In this document: positions 1 through 15,100 of the stretch, in pieces
Layout of the letters: each line of letters opens with the position of its first letter
Position numbering within the stretch: position 1 is the first letter of the stretch
Source of the DNA: Casuarius casuarius
Lineage: Eukaryota; Chordata; Aves; Casuariiformes; Casuariidae
Length of the DNA stretch: 64,000 nucleotides
Assembly: GCA_003342895.1 (NCBI GenBank)
Contig: PTFA01000032.1
Span: 5,672,733-5,736,732, forward strand
Reading direction: 5' to 3'
Program-made: the position numbers and the translations under genes
The notes under the pieces: generated by a model
Told to the model about the DNA's origin: nothing
The model's input: only the letters and a program-made list of their open reading frames with translations
Databases searched by the model: none

Positions 1-3000
1 GCACTAATCCAGAAAAAGGGTGTCAGTTAGCTTCAGTGTAGATGCAATGTCACCCACAGGCCACAGGAAAGGTTCTTGCTCATTACAACCTGACTACGTT
101 GTATTACGTTGTCACGCTGTGGGGCTATTTTAATGCCCAGAAGGCTGCTTCCATCTGTATTAAATTACTTGCAAACTTCTGCTGAGCTGGTTGTTGGTAG
201 AAATAATAAAGTTTACCACCACCTTTCTTTCCTTCCCTCTCCCCTTCTCCCTAATCTGGAAGCACTGTGTGTACACACTGAATATGCATGCGGTATATAG
301 CACATACTAGATACAGCTTTGTGCTCTGCAGCATTTTAACTTTCTGCTGTATTGTGCCAAGCCATGCTCATGGGACAAGTCAGCTTGCTGTATGTTGCTT
401 CTGTGGTTAATATGCTCCACAGCTTCCTTTCAGCTCTTCACTGGCCCCAGGAGCCAGTTCTTGCTTTGTATGCCTCGCTGCAGTCAACCCGCTCACTTAA
501 GTCATCCTTATGCAAGACTGCCCATTTTAACTCAACCCTTCCCCTCCGGGATAAGGTTTCAGAACAAACACTACAGCATATTAGGACCAAATATGACTTG
601 GTATTTTCAAAAAGCAAAACCATAAAGACCACCAGTATTATAACATTGTACGCTATGAAGTGGGGTTGCTAATTAGCATGTCTTGTTTGGTTCAGAAGAT
701 TTGAGATGTGTATCACAAGTAATGCCTTGTACCACCTTCACTATGATAAACTGAATGGTCAAATATCTCAACAGTTCAGCTGGCCGGATTAAATGAGTTG
801 AAACCCACAGAAGAAGTCATTCACCCCTTGTGTTGTAGGTGGTATACTACTACCACAACACTGCCACACAGGATGCAAATCCACAGTGTGTCATGTATTC
901 GTAAACAAATGCTTGGTGTGCTTTTTCTAGTACACCACCTAGTCCACAGGTAATAGTAGTTTACTCTAGAGCAAGAGCCAAGCCATCCTGCTGAGAGGTA
1001 AGGGTATGAGCACAGATACCTCATCTCTCAGATAAAGCAATTTTACCCCTCATAACTCACTGGTATGTCTTCAGCACACTTACAGGTCAGGAGAATGTTC
1101 CCCTCCTTCAGTGAAGCTACTACTTCTATAGGAAAGGGAAAGGTGATAGAAGAATTAAGTGAGAGACATGGGGAGACCCATGCAATCAAATAAGCACCCA
1201 GGTAAACAAGGGGCAGAAAGGTGACTGGTGTTCGTCACAAATGACAGACTGCTGCTGTGTTTCAGAACTGAACGAGGCTCTTACTGCAGAGTTAAAACTA
1301 CTGGTCAGTCTCTTCTCTACTGTAACTCATCAAATGCACAACATGAACCACTTCAGAAACACCAGGATCCCACTTTTAAAATGCCTAAAAATCTAGACTT
1401 CAAAATAAAAAAAATTACTAGGCACTTTTGAGAACTGCATCTTGTGAGGAAGGAACTCTACTAGAGAGAGTAAGGCACATGCTTTTCTGTGGCAAGGAAA
1501 TCTAACAGTTTACAGATTATATCACAGGGCAGATGAAGAACTCAGTTGAAGAGTTTCCCTTCAAAGTATGGATTTTTTTCAAGCACAATTCTTTACATTT
1601 AAATGAAAAGTAACCACTCCTACATTCTCTACTTCATCCTTCAGGAGCAGTCATACTTAGCATTCCTATTAAGGAGATCGGATACTAGGAAGTTTCTGCC
1701 ACAGCTTTAGAAAGACACTGGAAAACAAGGAGTTCTTAAAGGATACCGGTATGTGGTAGGCAGGGCGAGAGCTCATGAACAGACTATTTATGTAGTAACT
1801 GCACTATTAATAATAACTGAAGAACCTTATGAGTGGTGTTTCCACTCATGTAGCCATTGCTCCAAAATGCCCTCTGGAAGTTCCCCTGATTCCCTCTAAT
1901 AAAGCACAGAGGTGGTTTGAGCTATACTTCAAGTACTTCAGACACATGGAAGAACATAGTATGACTATCCCTTGCTTTGAAAATACTCAGTGAGAGCTAG
2001 GAACAAAGCATATAAGCCTCTGAATTCAGGAAAGGAAAAGGGAGGAGTAAGGCTGTTCAGTACTTAACATGTTTACTCAAAATTATCAAAAGCGTTATTT
2101 TGTGCCAGTCTCAGGGCAAACAAACCCAAACACTTCAGGATAGCAAGCACAGGAAAAGACACAAAGTCAGACACATCCAAACCTGGGACTCTGGGCTGAT
2201 GGGTGACTTCATTTGAAAAAAAGAAAAAAGTGATTTATAGTTACAAATAGACATTATAAAGACATTTAATCCACAGTGTTTGGGTGTATTAATAACAAGT
2301 TAATAGGGAAGAGAAAGTTTCTGTGAACAGGCTATCAATTTATTGCTATGCATTCAAGCAACTGTGTCTGGTCAAACTAGATTCATTTTGTAATGTTTTA
2401 CAGGGATTCTATTTAGCTTGTTGTGTGTAAGTGCCCCAACTTTCTTCCCTCATCTTTTAAACAAAATGAATAAAAGTCCTGTCAAAACTCTTGTAAGTTA
2501 ATGTTTCCCCTTAGCTTTTCTTATTTTTATAGTTAGTTTCTCCTCTCAGGGAAAGGAGAGGATTGCTTGGCTATCTGGGCAATAAAGCCATTTCATCAAC
2601 TTTGAAAATAACTGTGTGCAGTGGGAATACAGTATTACCAGCACATATACACACTGGCCTGGGAAGTCATGGGCAACAAGCTATCAATTTCCTTGGAGGA
2701 ATCATTTCCTCCTCCCCTTTGGCCAGGCATACAAATTTAGGTCAATTATAAATTAATCACCAGCAACAAGAGTCCTTGCAAGCAGTTATCAGTGGCAATA
2801 TCTTTTTCGTGATGGAACTGAGAGATGCTCAGCAGGGACAACACAACTCGTGTTTGAACATGGGTGTGCAAACAGCGAGAGGGAAGCAACCGACAGACTG
2901 AGCCCGACACACCTCTCTGGAAGCACTACAGCCTGCGCTGACCAAGTCTGCAAATACAACAGCAGCACCACCAAACCTGCTGATGTTTTCAGCTTTTCAT

Positions 3001-3099
3001 GCTGACATGATACTGCGTATCATTTGGGTGGATTGACAGTTAACCTGAATGTTCAAAATCTTTATATAACTACATACACCTACAGGCAGATACACTAAC
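1..3099 (-). other. OSBPL1A: Intron 3' of the last visible exon; terminal exon not found
   Basis: At least 3.1 kb of intron. I looked on the minus strand for sequence able to encode the expected ORP1 tail (WF-QGPNPYN...YFNLPDIY type) and did not see it, so the final coding exon and 3' UTR probably lie before position 1. No other gene or RNA was recognised. Confidence 0.75.
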
Positions 3100-3190
3100 C
3101 TTGTTTTCCAGTCTTCCTCTGACTTGGAACGATTTTTGCGAGCAGTCCTCTGTTTTTCTTCTAGCCTCTTCTTTTCTTCACTAGCTAGAT
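3100..3190 (-). CDS. OSBPL1A: OSBPL1A exon, PI4P-contact helix
   Basis: 91 nt, about residues 891-921: LASEEKKRLEEKQRTARKNR then SKSEEDWKT and a split Arg. The helix pattern K-x3-E-x3-R fits the Lys336/Glu340/Arg344 PI4P contacts of yeast Osh4. Acceptor TCTCTTTAAG, donor ACAAG|GTTAGT. About 33 more residues (the aromatic-rich tail of ORP1) should follow in the next exon. Confidence 0.96.
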
Positions 3191-6100
3191 CTTAAAGAGA
3201 TAAAAAACAGAAACAAAAAAATTAAAAATAAGGCCTTACGTGTAATATAGGGACATCTACTTCATCTAACCCAGCAAATAAACAAGGAAAGCAGTAGAAG
3301 TAGTCCATTTAAAGAGCCTCCCACATAACACAAAAGCACTTCTATTTTAGTCTAAAAGCCAGTCCAGCTGCAGCACAACAACAGCCAAGGAAATTCTGTT
3401 CTATCTTCTAAATGTGTTTAGCCATGGCCTGAGGATCCTGAAAACATGTTTTCTTCACAGCACACCTGAGTTAGGGGACGTGGCACATCTAGGATTTATT
3501 TCAACACGGAAACTGGTTAAGACGTGATGCTGGATTCCATTCAAGAGTCAGGCCAACCTCTTGTTAAACCTTGGGGTAAGATCTTACTAGTGACTAGTTT
3601 CTGATCTATAGGGATTTGGAATATTCATTTCCAAATCATAAAGAACTGTCTCTTTGCAACATCCCTGCATTTTTGTTTTTTTTTTTGTTAAGCCACTAAG
3701 ATAGCATGGGTCACTGTCTGTAACATGCAGAACAGTCACTTCTATTTGGCAGAAAGGACAGTCTCATTCTTCTGATGTTCTGAAGGAAAAAAAGTCAGAC
3801 CAGGAAGCAAGTTAGATTAAGGGCAGCATCTTTCATACTTGAATCCTGAATCATGAACAGCTTGGGAAGAAGTAGTAGGGAGAATCATTTTTGGCAGACT
3901 ATCAGCTGTTCCCAGTTATCCTACCAGCTACTGACATACCACATATGTACCAGTGTATCTGCTAGACAGTCTTTATGCTGCTATTACAGTTAAGGAATAT
4001 AGTCTGTTGCTAAAGGCATAGTTACTTCTCTCCAAGTTTAGACATGTAAGTTGCTGAGAATGCTATGAACCAAGTATGCCCATCCCACTTGCCACAAAAC
4101 AATCCTATATACAGAAGACACTGGTTGGGGGAATTTACTGATCTGCTTTATTCTATTCTTTTAAGCCTCAAGGAAATGGTTATCAGCTTCTGGGAAAAAA
4201 AAATCTTCACAAGCACAACTATATATGATATTATGCCTGTGTCTTCATGTTTTATATCTAGATCTCAGACTATTTATCAGAAGTAGTCAGAATCATTGAA
4301 ATAGGTAAAATAGAATCAGAGGTTTCATGACATACAGAGATCATTGAGCAAACCAAAGAAACTAATAGCCTCCATGCTTTTAGTCTACAAACCAGGCCAC
4401 CCTGCTTTGTAAGCAAAATGCCAAAAAGAAACAGAGGAGCAAAAAAATGGCCAGTGGCAGGACACAATCGTCCATAGAAACTTTACTCCTCTCAAGTCAG
4501 ATGCTACATATCAAAGCATTCAACACCAAGTACTTATCAGAAGACTAAAACGCACTTTTATTCTATGGAATCTACTGTAACAATGCCATCAGGGTTTCTA
4601 AATAACATACAATTTCTACTCATTTAAGTCCTGCAATGCTTTTGTAATTCACTATTCTAGGACAACAGAAATAATTCAGCTCCCAGTGAAGAATAATTTT
4701 GCATCGAGCATCTTTTGTCACTGCAGTTCCACTTAGTTTTAACTATAATACTCAGAACTGGCACATCAAAATACTTTTCCTTTGGCTGGTGGAAACAGAA
4801 AGATGAGAAGTTCACAAATACTTTCGATGCTCAGAGCTTCTCTCCTTAGACAAGCTTCCAATTACAGGGCTTGACTATGGAGCACAGCAAAGGGGCTAAA
4901 AGCAAGTAAAAAGCACATCATCTTGAAGTTTTTAAGATTCTTGCTTATATGGAGAACATACGTAGATGGGTAACAAAACTTTCACTAGAAGCATACCATA
5001 ACCTGTGAAGGCTGAGTTTAAGTTACTGTCTTGTAATATGAAGGAACGCATCTTTATGGGTTGCTACTTACTCTAACATTCGTCCAACAATTTGAGAGTG
5101 GAATTTTTTTATTTCCATTTTTGCAATCCTTCAACTTGGAAAAATAAAACACCTTTGCAATAACTAAGTTACCTATTTCACCATTTTCCATGGCTCTGAT
5201 ATCTGGTCGTAGCCGGCAGTCAGTTTTGGGAATGACGCTCTCCATTTCTTTGTCCAACTCATTCAAAGCCATAGCAAAGCTAGTAAAATTGTACATCTGA
5301 AAGAAACGAAGGTAAAGGGTGACTTTCTTATAAAGTCCTTAGCTGCTAGTTTTAATACACAACAAAGCAGCATTCTAAAAACAAATATCCATGCGCTTTT
5401 GTGATTATTATTTTTAATCACTCAGGATAGGAAAACTAAAGATGCAAGCAAAACTGCAGCGTCAGGCACAGTGTAGGTGATCCTTGGTGTTTCTGTTTAA
5501 TCAGGACAGCATCCAATTACTCAGTGCACTATTTCTCTCTATCTTCTTTTTCCAGTCCTACTGGCATTTTCCCTACTATCTCTGCTGAGGCATTTCCCCC
5601 TTGATGAACCCACTGAAGGCAGTTTTTCTTGTTCCAGTTCTAGGTCTTTCTAGCTGCACATGCACCCTTGCACTCTGCTCACTGACTCCAGCTCCAAGGC
5701 CCTTCACAGACCAACCCATGCTACGCATATTTTGCAAGCTCTGTAAGAGCACACATCTCCTAGGAAGTGACTGTCCTCTAATAAAACCCTTGAGAAGAGA
5801 TTTGTCATGCAGTAAGTGCTTCAGTTGGGGGAGGAGGGGAAGGAAAAGAGGCAGAGAAATCCCCTGTACCACTAACTACACGAAGCATTTCATTTTGCAG
5901 AGAAATTCAGCTAATTAGAAAGAGCCATGCCTTTCCTCCAGCCCCACCTCACCTGGATACAATCCTAGTGGGAAAGTTACAGTAAACAGGTAAATCCAGA
6001 CTTGTCAATGAAAAGGAAGACAAATCGATTTGCTTTCTGTTGAACAGGCAAACTGACAGAATAGCATGCATTTTCAAGAAGCAGAAGCAATAGCTGACCT

Positions 6101-9100
6101 GAGCTGAATTTGGAGGTCTTGGAGTTATCCTCCATAGCAAAATACTTCCAGGAATAACATAAACACTCTCAGAATCTGGTAATGGCATCTCATCTGGTTC
6201 CTCAGTATTGCCCACCTAAAAGCAGCACACAGGAAATGGAAGGAGTTATCTGGAGTCATAAGCCATTTGAATCCATTTACTGCAGTGCTGAGACTTCAGT
6301 AAAATTACTTCCATGACCAAAGTAAATAATTTCAATAACACAGGAACTTTTCTAGGTGCACATCAAGAAAGATTAAAATAGAATACGTAGTCCCCAACTC
6401 CCTCCCAAGGGAAGTCTACCAGTTTCTTGCATTAGTGTCTTTGTAGATAAAATCTGGATGTTCAAGAGTTAAGAAATGGCAATTTTGCCATCACTAAGGA
6501 TCTCCTCAAACATATGCATTCCCATGCCTCATATTTAATTTCATTACTGCCTGATTTAAGCTGAAGAGTAGAAGTCATACTCCTCATCCTTCCACATCAA
6601 AGAAAAAACAGCACATAAAGCAAGTGCTGTCATCAGCTTGTGCAAGATGAAAAGGACTATGCTACTGCACTTTGGTCAGAGGAACCTTCATTTCCACTGA
6701 CCACTACATTACTGAAATGGCAAACTGCAAACGTGTTAAATGGATACTGTAGAGTTGCCACTTCTTCTGGGAAGAGTACCCTATAAGGGCTGACATACAT
6801 TGCCTAAGGCAACCACAATACAGTTGAATGGCTTTCCCAGAAAGGGAGCAACTCCTTCAGCTAGGGTTACTAGGGCAGTAGAGAATAGCTGGTGGCCACA
6901 GTACAGATGTGACTGAAACTAGTTCTAAACCATTATGCTTTTAACAAACTCCTTTGGAACAGCTGAGATCCAGAGCTGCTGATATTAATTCAGCCACAAG
7001 AAAGTATGTCACAATACTGAACTAAGGCCAGCTAGACAATGAGTAAGACCTCTCCCAAGAAAATCTGGTATCATTATCATAGCTAAAAAAGCAGCACATT
7101 TTAGAGACCGTTGGAGAGTAGAGCTGAATTTAAGGCAACTAATGAACTCAACTGCTTTAAATACTTTGGCTACATGCCAGCAACTTTAATCCTGCTGCTA
7201 ATAAGCTTTGCTCTCTGATGGTTGCGTCAGACAATACAGACTGATGTTTTTGTACAAAGTAGTCCAGTACCCAGAACTGAACTTAATTATATTCTGAGAT
7301 GATTCATGCGTTATGGCTCCTAGAAAATTAGGAAGAATTAAGAATTCTGTCTTGCTGTGGACCACTTGGGTACGGTTGTTTTAACAGTGAACCAGCTGCA
7401 GAGGAACCAAAACACATAGACAGGTTCAGTCCCTCAGCTATTAAGAAGTTAAACAAGGCTTTTAGATGACTACATCTGAGCTGTCCTGGTAACTTGGCAT
7501 TCTAACCTTTAACGGACACTGATCACTCTTTAAGAAATCAAAACCTGAGGCAAAAGATATCCTTACATCAAAATAAAGACCCTTCAATACCAGAGTGTCA
7601 AACTCAAGACCAAGTTTTACAAAAAGACTAAAATACACACTGCAGTTTTTTGCCTTGTTTCATACAATCTGAGATATCACAATAACTGCAAAGAGCTAAA
7701 CCCAGGATTTTCATGTGCTCTTGCCACATGCGGCATAATTTATGCTCACCACTACTCAAAGTCTCTTCAATTCTAAGGAGAGTAGTAACACGCTTTGCTA
7801 AAGCAAGACCTCTGGTGTCTGTAACGCTGCATGTGTGAGGGCAACTGCTGATGGCTGTCTTACGTTATGCTCCTCTGCATATTTGCACTGGAAACTGGGC
7901 ACAAAATGATTTATCTTAAATAAAAAAAAAATGGGTCTAGTTCCATCAGAGCTAAATCACCCTGGTATAGCCCCAGGCCTACTGTAACTCTATCATGATG
8001 TTGGTAAAATATCTACCTTTGCACATATGAAGGTTTGTCTAGCATCCTGCAAGATCTTATTTCCAAAAATTTAATCCCTACAAAAGTCAACAGGATTTTG
8101 GGGAAGAGACAAAAGGATCTGCAAAAGGATTCACATCCAAGAAGGTCCCCTAAAGGGAGACAGAAGCAAGCCTACATTAGCAGCAACAAAGCAAGAAGGA
8201 AGAGTGGAAAACAACTAAAGAATAATCTGAAAACTCTAATTAGGAGAAACTTGAAAGGCCATGTACTTTCATGCCTGAGTGACTGCTTCATTACCGTGAA
8301 GAGACAAAGCACATCCAGACATTACATTTGAGACTGGTCACTTAGAAGTTCAAAAACCATAAGCAATATCAGCTCCTCAAACACAAGGGGGCAGTGGGGA
8401 TATATATTCATCAGAGAAAGACAATCTGATTTATAGTGTACATTACAAAGCTTTAAGCCTTCTACACAGAAATAGTTCTGTTAAATGAGTGGAAAAAGTG
8501 TGCTTTACTAGAATCAGGGCAACATGCAACTTGAGCTTTATGAAATAGGGTGCTTTATTCTGAATTGAAAAGCAAAGGTAGTCTTGAGCTTTGTCAGAGA
8601 AAGCCAAGTGATAGCTCAAGTATAACAAAGACATAGGGTATGTTTTTTCTTTGCTCCTTCTCCCTAGAGCTCACAGGGGCAGACCTCAAAGAGAAGCAGA
8701 AATCTCCAGTGCTTTAGCACTCTCATGATAGCAAGCACTGGAACAATCTCAGATACAGCAACAATCTGAATCTGCACAAAAACAACTGAACAACTGCTTT
8801 TAGAGTTTTGTTTTTGTTTTCTATGTTAAAAGTTACCAACATTTAAACAAAAAATCTGGCTTCAGTCGCCAAAGGAGGACGATAACTTTTAAGCTACTAG
8901 GAGTGGTTGTTCTCCACTGGGCTATTACATTGTTACCACCACTATTCATCTTAAACAGAAAGCATACTGCTATCAGAAATCTGGAAGAATTAAGAATGTT
9001 ACTTTTTCTTTGGGGGGGGGGGGGAATACAATTATGAAAAGGCAGCATTTCGACAGTTGTGGCAATGTAATAAAGAGAAATACAAAATTTCTTCTAAAAC

Positions 9101-12100
9101 CTGCAGAATAGGATCTTTCATCAAGATATGAAACAATATAGGAGTCCAAATCCTTCTACTGGAATATAAATATTATCAAATGTAATCAGAACCATGATCT
9201 AATTAATACATATGTCACTTCATCCATGTGACTTTGGATGAAGAAGCAACAACTCTGCAGGAGACAGGTGAGGAACCACCAGACAGTGGTTAGATTGTGC
9301 CAAGCTTTGGGAAGTTTGAATACAAATCCTTGAAAGAGCCAGCATTTTATCCCTTCATACTGGAACTCATTCAATACACTTTTGAATCCTACCATGCAAG
9401 ACAGAATAAGTGAAAAGTAAGCTTTAATGCACTTAAGTGCTGTTAAAATATTTAGTTGTCCTATCATGCTTTTGAGATACCATCTCTTTACATGATTAAT
9501 ACCTGTTTACTGCTTTTCTTCTCTTCTGCATTTTTCTTGTCATTTTTTTTGTAAGCCTCGAATGTAGCTGGGTCAACACAGTATAAGCACTCAGTCCACT
9601 TCCCATACAGTGCACAGAGTTTCTTTTTGCTGTCAAAAAAGACCAAGTTCATGAAAGAGATTAAGCAAATTTATTTCAGCATTTCAAACACAGTACTTCA
9701 AAGAATAACTTTTGAGAACAACTCACAAACTTACATTATTGGTGTTATGCAAATTATAACCTTTCTGGTTTAGGTTCATGCTTCTGATGCACTGTTAACA
9801 GCATTCAGTTCTACAGTTCCCATTAGAAACTGAGCACAGTAACTTGTTTCTGTTAGGAATGAATCTTACCTTTTGTCCTGAATGTAGCCTTCAACTTTGT
9901 GCAACTCCTTTCCAAAGAGGCCACAGGGCTTGAAGCTTAAAACACATTTCTCACCAGTTCTAAAGGCAGAACAAGAAGGCACTAATTATTTCCAAATGCT
10001 TTTTCTTTTTAAATTCCCAGCAAGTGAATGCACTCACATTCTTAACTTACTTGTGGTTAGTTATTTCCACATTTCCATACTGCTCAATCCAAAGTTTGCC
10101 CACAATAATGTTATGCACACAGCAAGTAGGATTTGTCCATGTGTAGGCTTCATTGTGTCTAGAAGGAGAGAGAAAAAGAATAAAATACTCTATCTTTGTA
10201 CTGAATGGCACTGCTGCAACAAACTATCTTCTATAAAGTGCACCAAGTCTTGAAAGAGACAAGGCAATAACCCAGGAAAACTCAAGGAGTTTATTAACCG
10301 TGCCTGGTGAGCAAGGGATACTGCTACCAATTTTATCAATTCCTTAAAACAGCAGCCTCAGTGCTGCCAGTCTCTGCTGGCACTGAATCACACGAGGAAA
10401 GTCAACAGGACTCAAGTGTGCTAGTCATGGTAAGACTGGATGTCCAGGTATCTGCAGAACATACAGCTACATGCACCAACTACTGTTACAATGTCAGTTT
10501 GTACAGATTAGTAAACAGAAAATCTATTAGTATGCAGTGTATTAGGCTGAATGATGGCAGTTCCCATTTTCTCATCTCCTCCTCCCTGCAGAGGGATCTG
10601 CCATCAAACATTACGAATGGGCTGTTAGACATGTCCCTTCTTAAGCCATGAGAATGTAATGTTCACTAATCATGATGGATGTGGCCACTGTGTCTATACA
10701 ATTATCACTTATTAACTTACTCAAGAAGCTCCAAAGTCATCGTGCCTTTTGGTTCTGCTTCCACACTCTTGCCCCAGAATTTGAGTTTAGGATAAATTGA
10801 TCCATGAAACACAAAATCATTATTTAAACCTTCGGCATAGAAAGCACTGATTGGAGGATGATGGCTAACTTGTTCTGAGAGAAGTCGAAATCCAAGATCA
10901 TCTCTGCAAAATAAAATTCAAAAAGAAAAAAGTGTTCTGAAAATATAAAATAAAAAAGACTGGAAGCATATATCTAATTATCAAGTGAAGCTGAAGTTGC
11001 GGTTCTTTTCCCCTAGTGCAAAATACATAGTTGACTCATGCATAGTCACTGCACTCAGTGCAAGAGTTAGTTAAAATGCCATGGTAACACAAAAGAGACA
11101 GATCAACTAATATATATAAACATCCTCATTCTAAGAAACTGAGGACATGTAAAAAGGTAAAAAGAGCAATCAAGTCTTATTAGCCAATATGTTTACTTCT
11201 GATAGTGAACTCAAACTTTTGCATAATCACAGGCCAAAACCTCACTTGTTTAAGAGAAGAACTTCCTCCAAAGGCAGCTGCAGACTAATACACTAAAACC
11301 AACTATTCATACTCTGGACACTCATATAATGAATATTACAACTCTACCACCTCCTTTATATGTAACACACCCTTTCATTCAGGTTTTAGGGAAAAAGTCA
11401 TTTTTGTAAATAAAATTTGCTTTTAAATGCATTTTAAAGCCTGCTCTGGGTTGAAAAGCTAAATGGTTTCCCTTCACTGAGGGGTGCATGGCTGAAACAC
11501 CAGCAACACATTTCTTACCAGCTGCAGGAGGTGCTTGTAAATCCTGGAATTTTTCAAGCCAGAGAGTGGTTTGCATGCCATCTAACAAGCCTAATAAAAC
11601 ATCAGTTACGTAGAATATCACCCTCTACTCTCCAGTGCACCTTGTATTCATTACCTGATTAATTCATATGTCTCTCCAAGCAGTGGGTTGAATGGCTTCC
11701 CTGTACGTTCCCACTGTGAGGCTACAGCAGACACAGCAAACGCAGCGACACACTGTTTAAATGAACACGAGTACACAGTTAACTCTACTGGATTTTAGTC
11801 TTTGTCAGATATCAACAACAGCCATGGTATTACAGAATGCTTCTTCTCTAGTGGCTTTGCAAGTGTAGGTTTCTTCTTTGTCTTTTTTTTTTTTGTTTTG
11901 AAGCCAAGGGAGGGGCACAAATAGATTTCACCAAAAGGCTAAAAAAGCAAGCCTTAGAAAAAGCACAACACTTTCCTACATAGGCAAAACCAGTTAACAA
12001 ATTAACAACAGAATCTGACATGCAAATTACAGGAGTTCCTCATATAATGAGAGTTTATCTATGAAGAAGAAAATATAAGAACATTCAGAAAAGGCTAATA

Positions 12101-15100
12101 TAAAATTACCACATGCAAAATACCTGCATTCGCTCAGTTGTACTAGAAAGCGAGCTGGCTTTGTGGATGAGGTATGTATGCTCCATATATTCTGTAAGTC
12201 GCTGTAGAAAGCTCAGTGGCTCATTGAATATAACTGGCATTGTGATCTTGGACAACTCCTGATGCACAAATGAAATTTGTGTTAAAAACCAAATGATTAG
12301 ATACACTGACCTACAGTAACCCAAATGTAATTGGCTTATTACAAAAATAAATTGTTCTTAGTGCTAATGCAATGTGCTTGACCTGGCCCTGCTAATGCTG
12401 CATGGAAAAAACCCTCTACATCCCTTATGAGCTTGATAAGCCTATCTATATCAACATTAACGCCACTTCTTTTAAAACAAAAACCAAACATCTGACAAAT
12501 TTCCCACTGATAAATGCATTAAGAAGGTGAGATGGAACAATGGAATGAAGTATTAAAGGCCCTTTTAAAAATTCTTTATTACTCTTAAAATAGATATAGG
12601 CCACCTAATTACTTAAACATCATCTTTGGAGACAAGCAGGCATGGGAAGAAGAAAGAGAAAGGATGGGGGAAGGTGGCAGCATAGGAGTAAAAAGCAAGA
12701 ATTTTATATTCTGAAGGGAAAAAAAATTCTTTTAACAAGAATGCAAGTTTAAGAGAAGCCCTGCAATTGTTTTGTTGGTGTTTACTTTCTTTCCTGTTTT
12801 TAAAAAGCATGCCTTCTGAATGCTTAATGTTGCAGTGTTTTAAACTGCCTGCATTAGCAAATTAAAAGCACAGTATGACCACTGGCAATGTGCTGAGTAG
12901 ACAGGACTGTTCTTAAACATAACAGCAGCACATGACACTAACAGCTTTGACAGATACTTAAGTACAATCCTCCCCCTGCCCCCTCCCCGAAATGCTACCT
13001 CTGTGCAACCATTTCTGCAGACCAGAACGATTACTAAACACACACTCCCTTCTGTATGATAGTGTTATGGGATGATGGAGGTTTATCAGCAGTAAATACT
13101 TTCAGCCTATTGCAGGATCTAATGGAGAAAGGAATTCTCAATTCACCCTTAGCTGGAAGCAGATTAAGTGCCAACCAACTAACCTCTCTGATCTGCCCAC
13201 TGTCTGGCCAGTAACACCACTGAAATACTGGGGGGAGGGCGAAGGGCAAAGAAAACTGAAAGTTTCTGTTCTCGGAGTCAAAATACAAGTTTTTGCTACC
13301 ACAGAGTGATTCAAGGGCTGAATTCAAGAAGGAGATTAACACCCCTCCAAACACACACATACATACACTTTCATTTGGGCTTCAAATGAAACTGAAAATA
13401 CTTCCTGTTATCGTCACTTTCTAATTACCTACCATTCCAATACATTTTCTTAAGATACTCCAAATACTGAAGTCATTTCTGGAAAACATTGGAGATGGCA
13501 AGCTTGTTCTGTGGAAAGGAAGGGAGAATAGAGGAGGGAAGGAGAAAGAAAAGTTTTCCATTACTAACCATGGCTGAGAAAAACTCAAATACTCTTTTTT
13601 GAAAGTAACAGTTTTCCCAGTCATCCAGTAAACTGTAAAGCCAGACCACCCTTATCAAGCAAAAGCAGCACTTGGAAGCTTTCATTACAAATATCAACAT
13701 CATTTAAACTTTATTTCATTTTAGTTTTTTTTAATTTAAAAGTTATAATAAAAATAATTTAAAATTAAAATACAAGGGGGAACACAGTGCTACTTTGAAA
13801 TATTTAACTATTTTACCTGCAAAGAAAGCTGAATTTCCCCAAGAACAGTACCAGAACTCCCTGTTCATTTTGCTTGAGAGCAAAGAATGTCTATATCAGT
13901 TATCAGAACAGCGTTTGCATGATGGCGTCATTAAAACATTTAATTGTGTTCTTCTGAGAGAAACTGAATGCTTTCAAGTACTCTTCATGAAAGACACTGT
14001 AGGTGGCTTCACTGCCTCTGAATAGATTTGAAGGTTAAAGTTTTGGGAGTTTTTGCTAGTCACCTGTATACTGACTCAAGGGCCATGACATTTATTGCCT
14101 ATAATTAAAATCAGTCCTCAGGAAAAACAGAAAAAGCAGCAGTGTTAGAGAACAGGAAACACTGCAGCCTGTTCTATGGAGGGCTGACATATACTGAAGA
14201 AAGTTTTAAATACACTTTTAAGACCAACATTTAGGCTGTGTCTGTACTTCTCAGCGTTACATGAAGTTAGGCACATATTTTGTTGAGTTTTCCTACTACT
14301 ACTGACCAGCTAAATTAATAATCCAATTTACCTACAGAAAGGCATAAACGTAGCTTAAAGCTCTTTGTTCACAATAACACTGAAGTCACTATTTGTACCA
14401 TAAAGCTAATACCAATGAGGAAAATTGAGATGAGAATTACCTACAGCTCACTCAAACTGCACAAACTATTTATTGAATTTCAAAGTTTAGTTAACTCTTT
14501 GTGAACAGCTCACCAAGGAGGTCCTGTCCCCCCACAACAGCTACAGCAGTAATTAGAGAGCTACAGTCTGAATAGGGTGGTATTGGCTCCTCCATCCCAC
14601 TTTTCTGATAAACAGACAGATGTTGCAAGGAAGAGAATCTATGCAGGCTAAGTAGTTAGTTTCAGTAGCTTTATTTGCTGTCACCTCTCATATTTTTTCT
14701 ATAATAGAAATACCTTTACCAGGGCTCAGCCTTCAGTTTTCTGAACAAACAAACAAACAAAAAGCTCTTTAAAACACAACGAGCCCCGTCAGATCAGAAA
14801 CCTAGTCATACATCCGAATTTCTCAATGCACCAAACTATGTTTTGTCTTATTTGCTAACAGCCAAATACTGACTTGTCTTACTCAGCTCCCATGCTGGGG
14901 ATGGGTGGGGAGGAGGAGGTATTTTAATCGATCAATGCGATATCACTTGTTCCCTATTCTAATTTGCAGTACTACAAAAATATGGAGTGAACCAGATCTG
15001 CCTGAATAATATTAAGCACCACTTCTGCGGATGCTCTGATACTAACGTCCAGGAGAGGACAGTGTCCACAAAGTATTCGGTCTTATTCTTTCCCTCTGTA

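Noticed and set aside
1..3099. Search for the terminal OSBPL1A exon
   Set aside because: No minus-strand stretch encodes the expected aromatic-rich tail; it probably lies outside the window rather than being lost.
5576..5918. Overlapping frames of about 100 codons on both strands
   Set aside because: No known domain, inside an OSBPL1A intron, and mirrored on both strands as chance frames often are.
8035..8331. Lys/Arg-rich plus-strand frame that looked like a nucleic-acid-binding fragment
   Set aside because: No motif or recognisable mobile-element reading frame; composition follows a local A-rich, G-rich purine bias.
9897..10253. Plus-strand frame of 118 codons
   Set aside because: It is the antisense shadow of two ORD exons (9870-9959 and 10051-10158).
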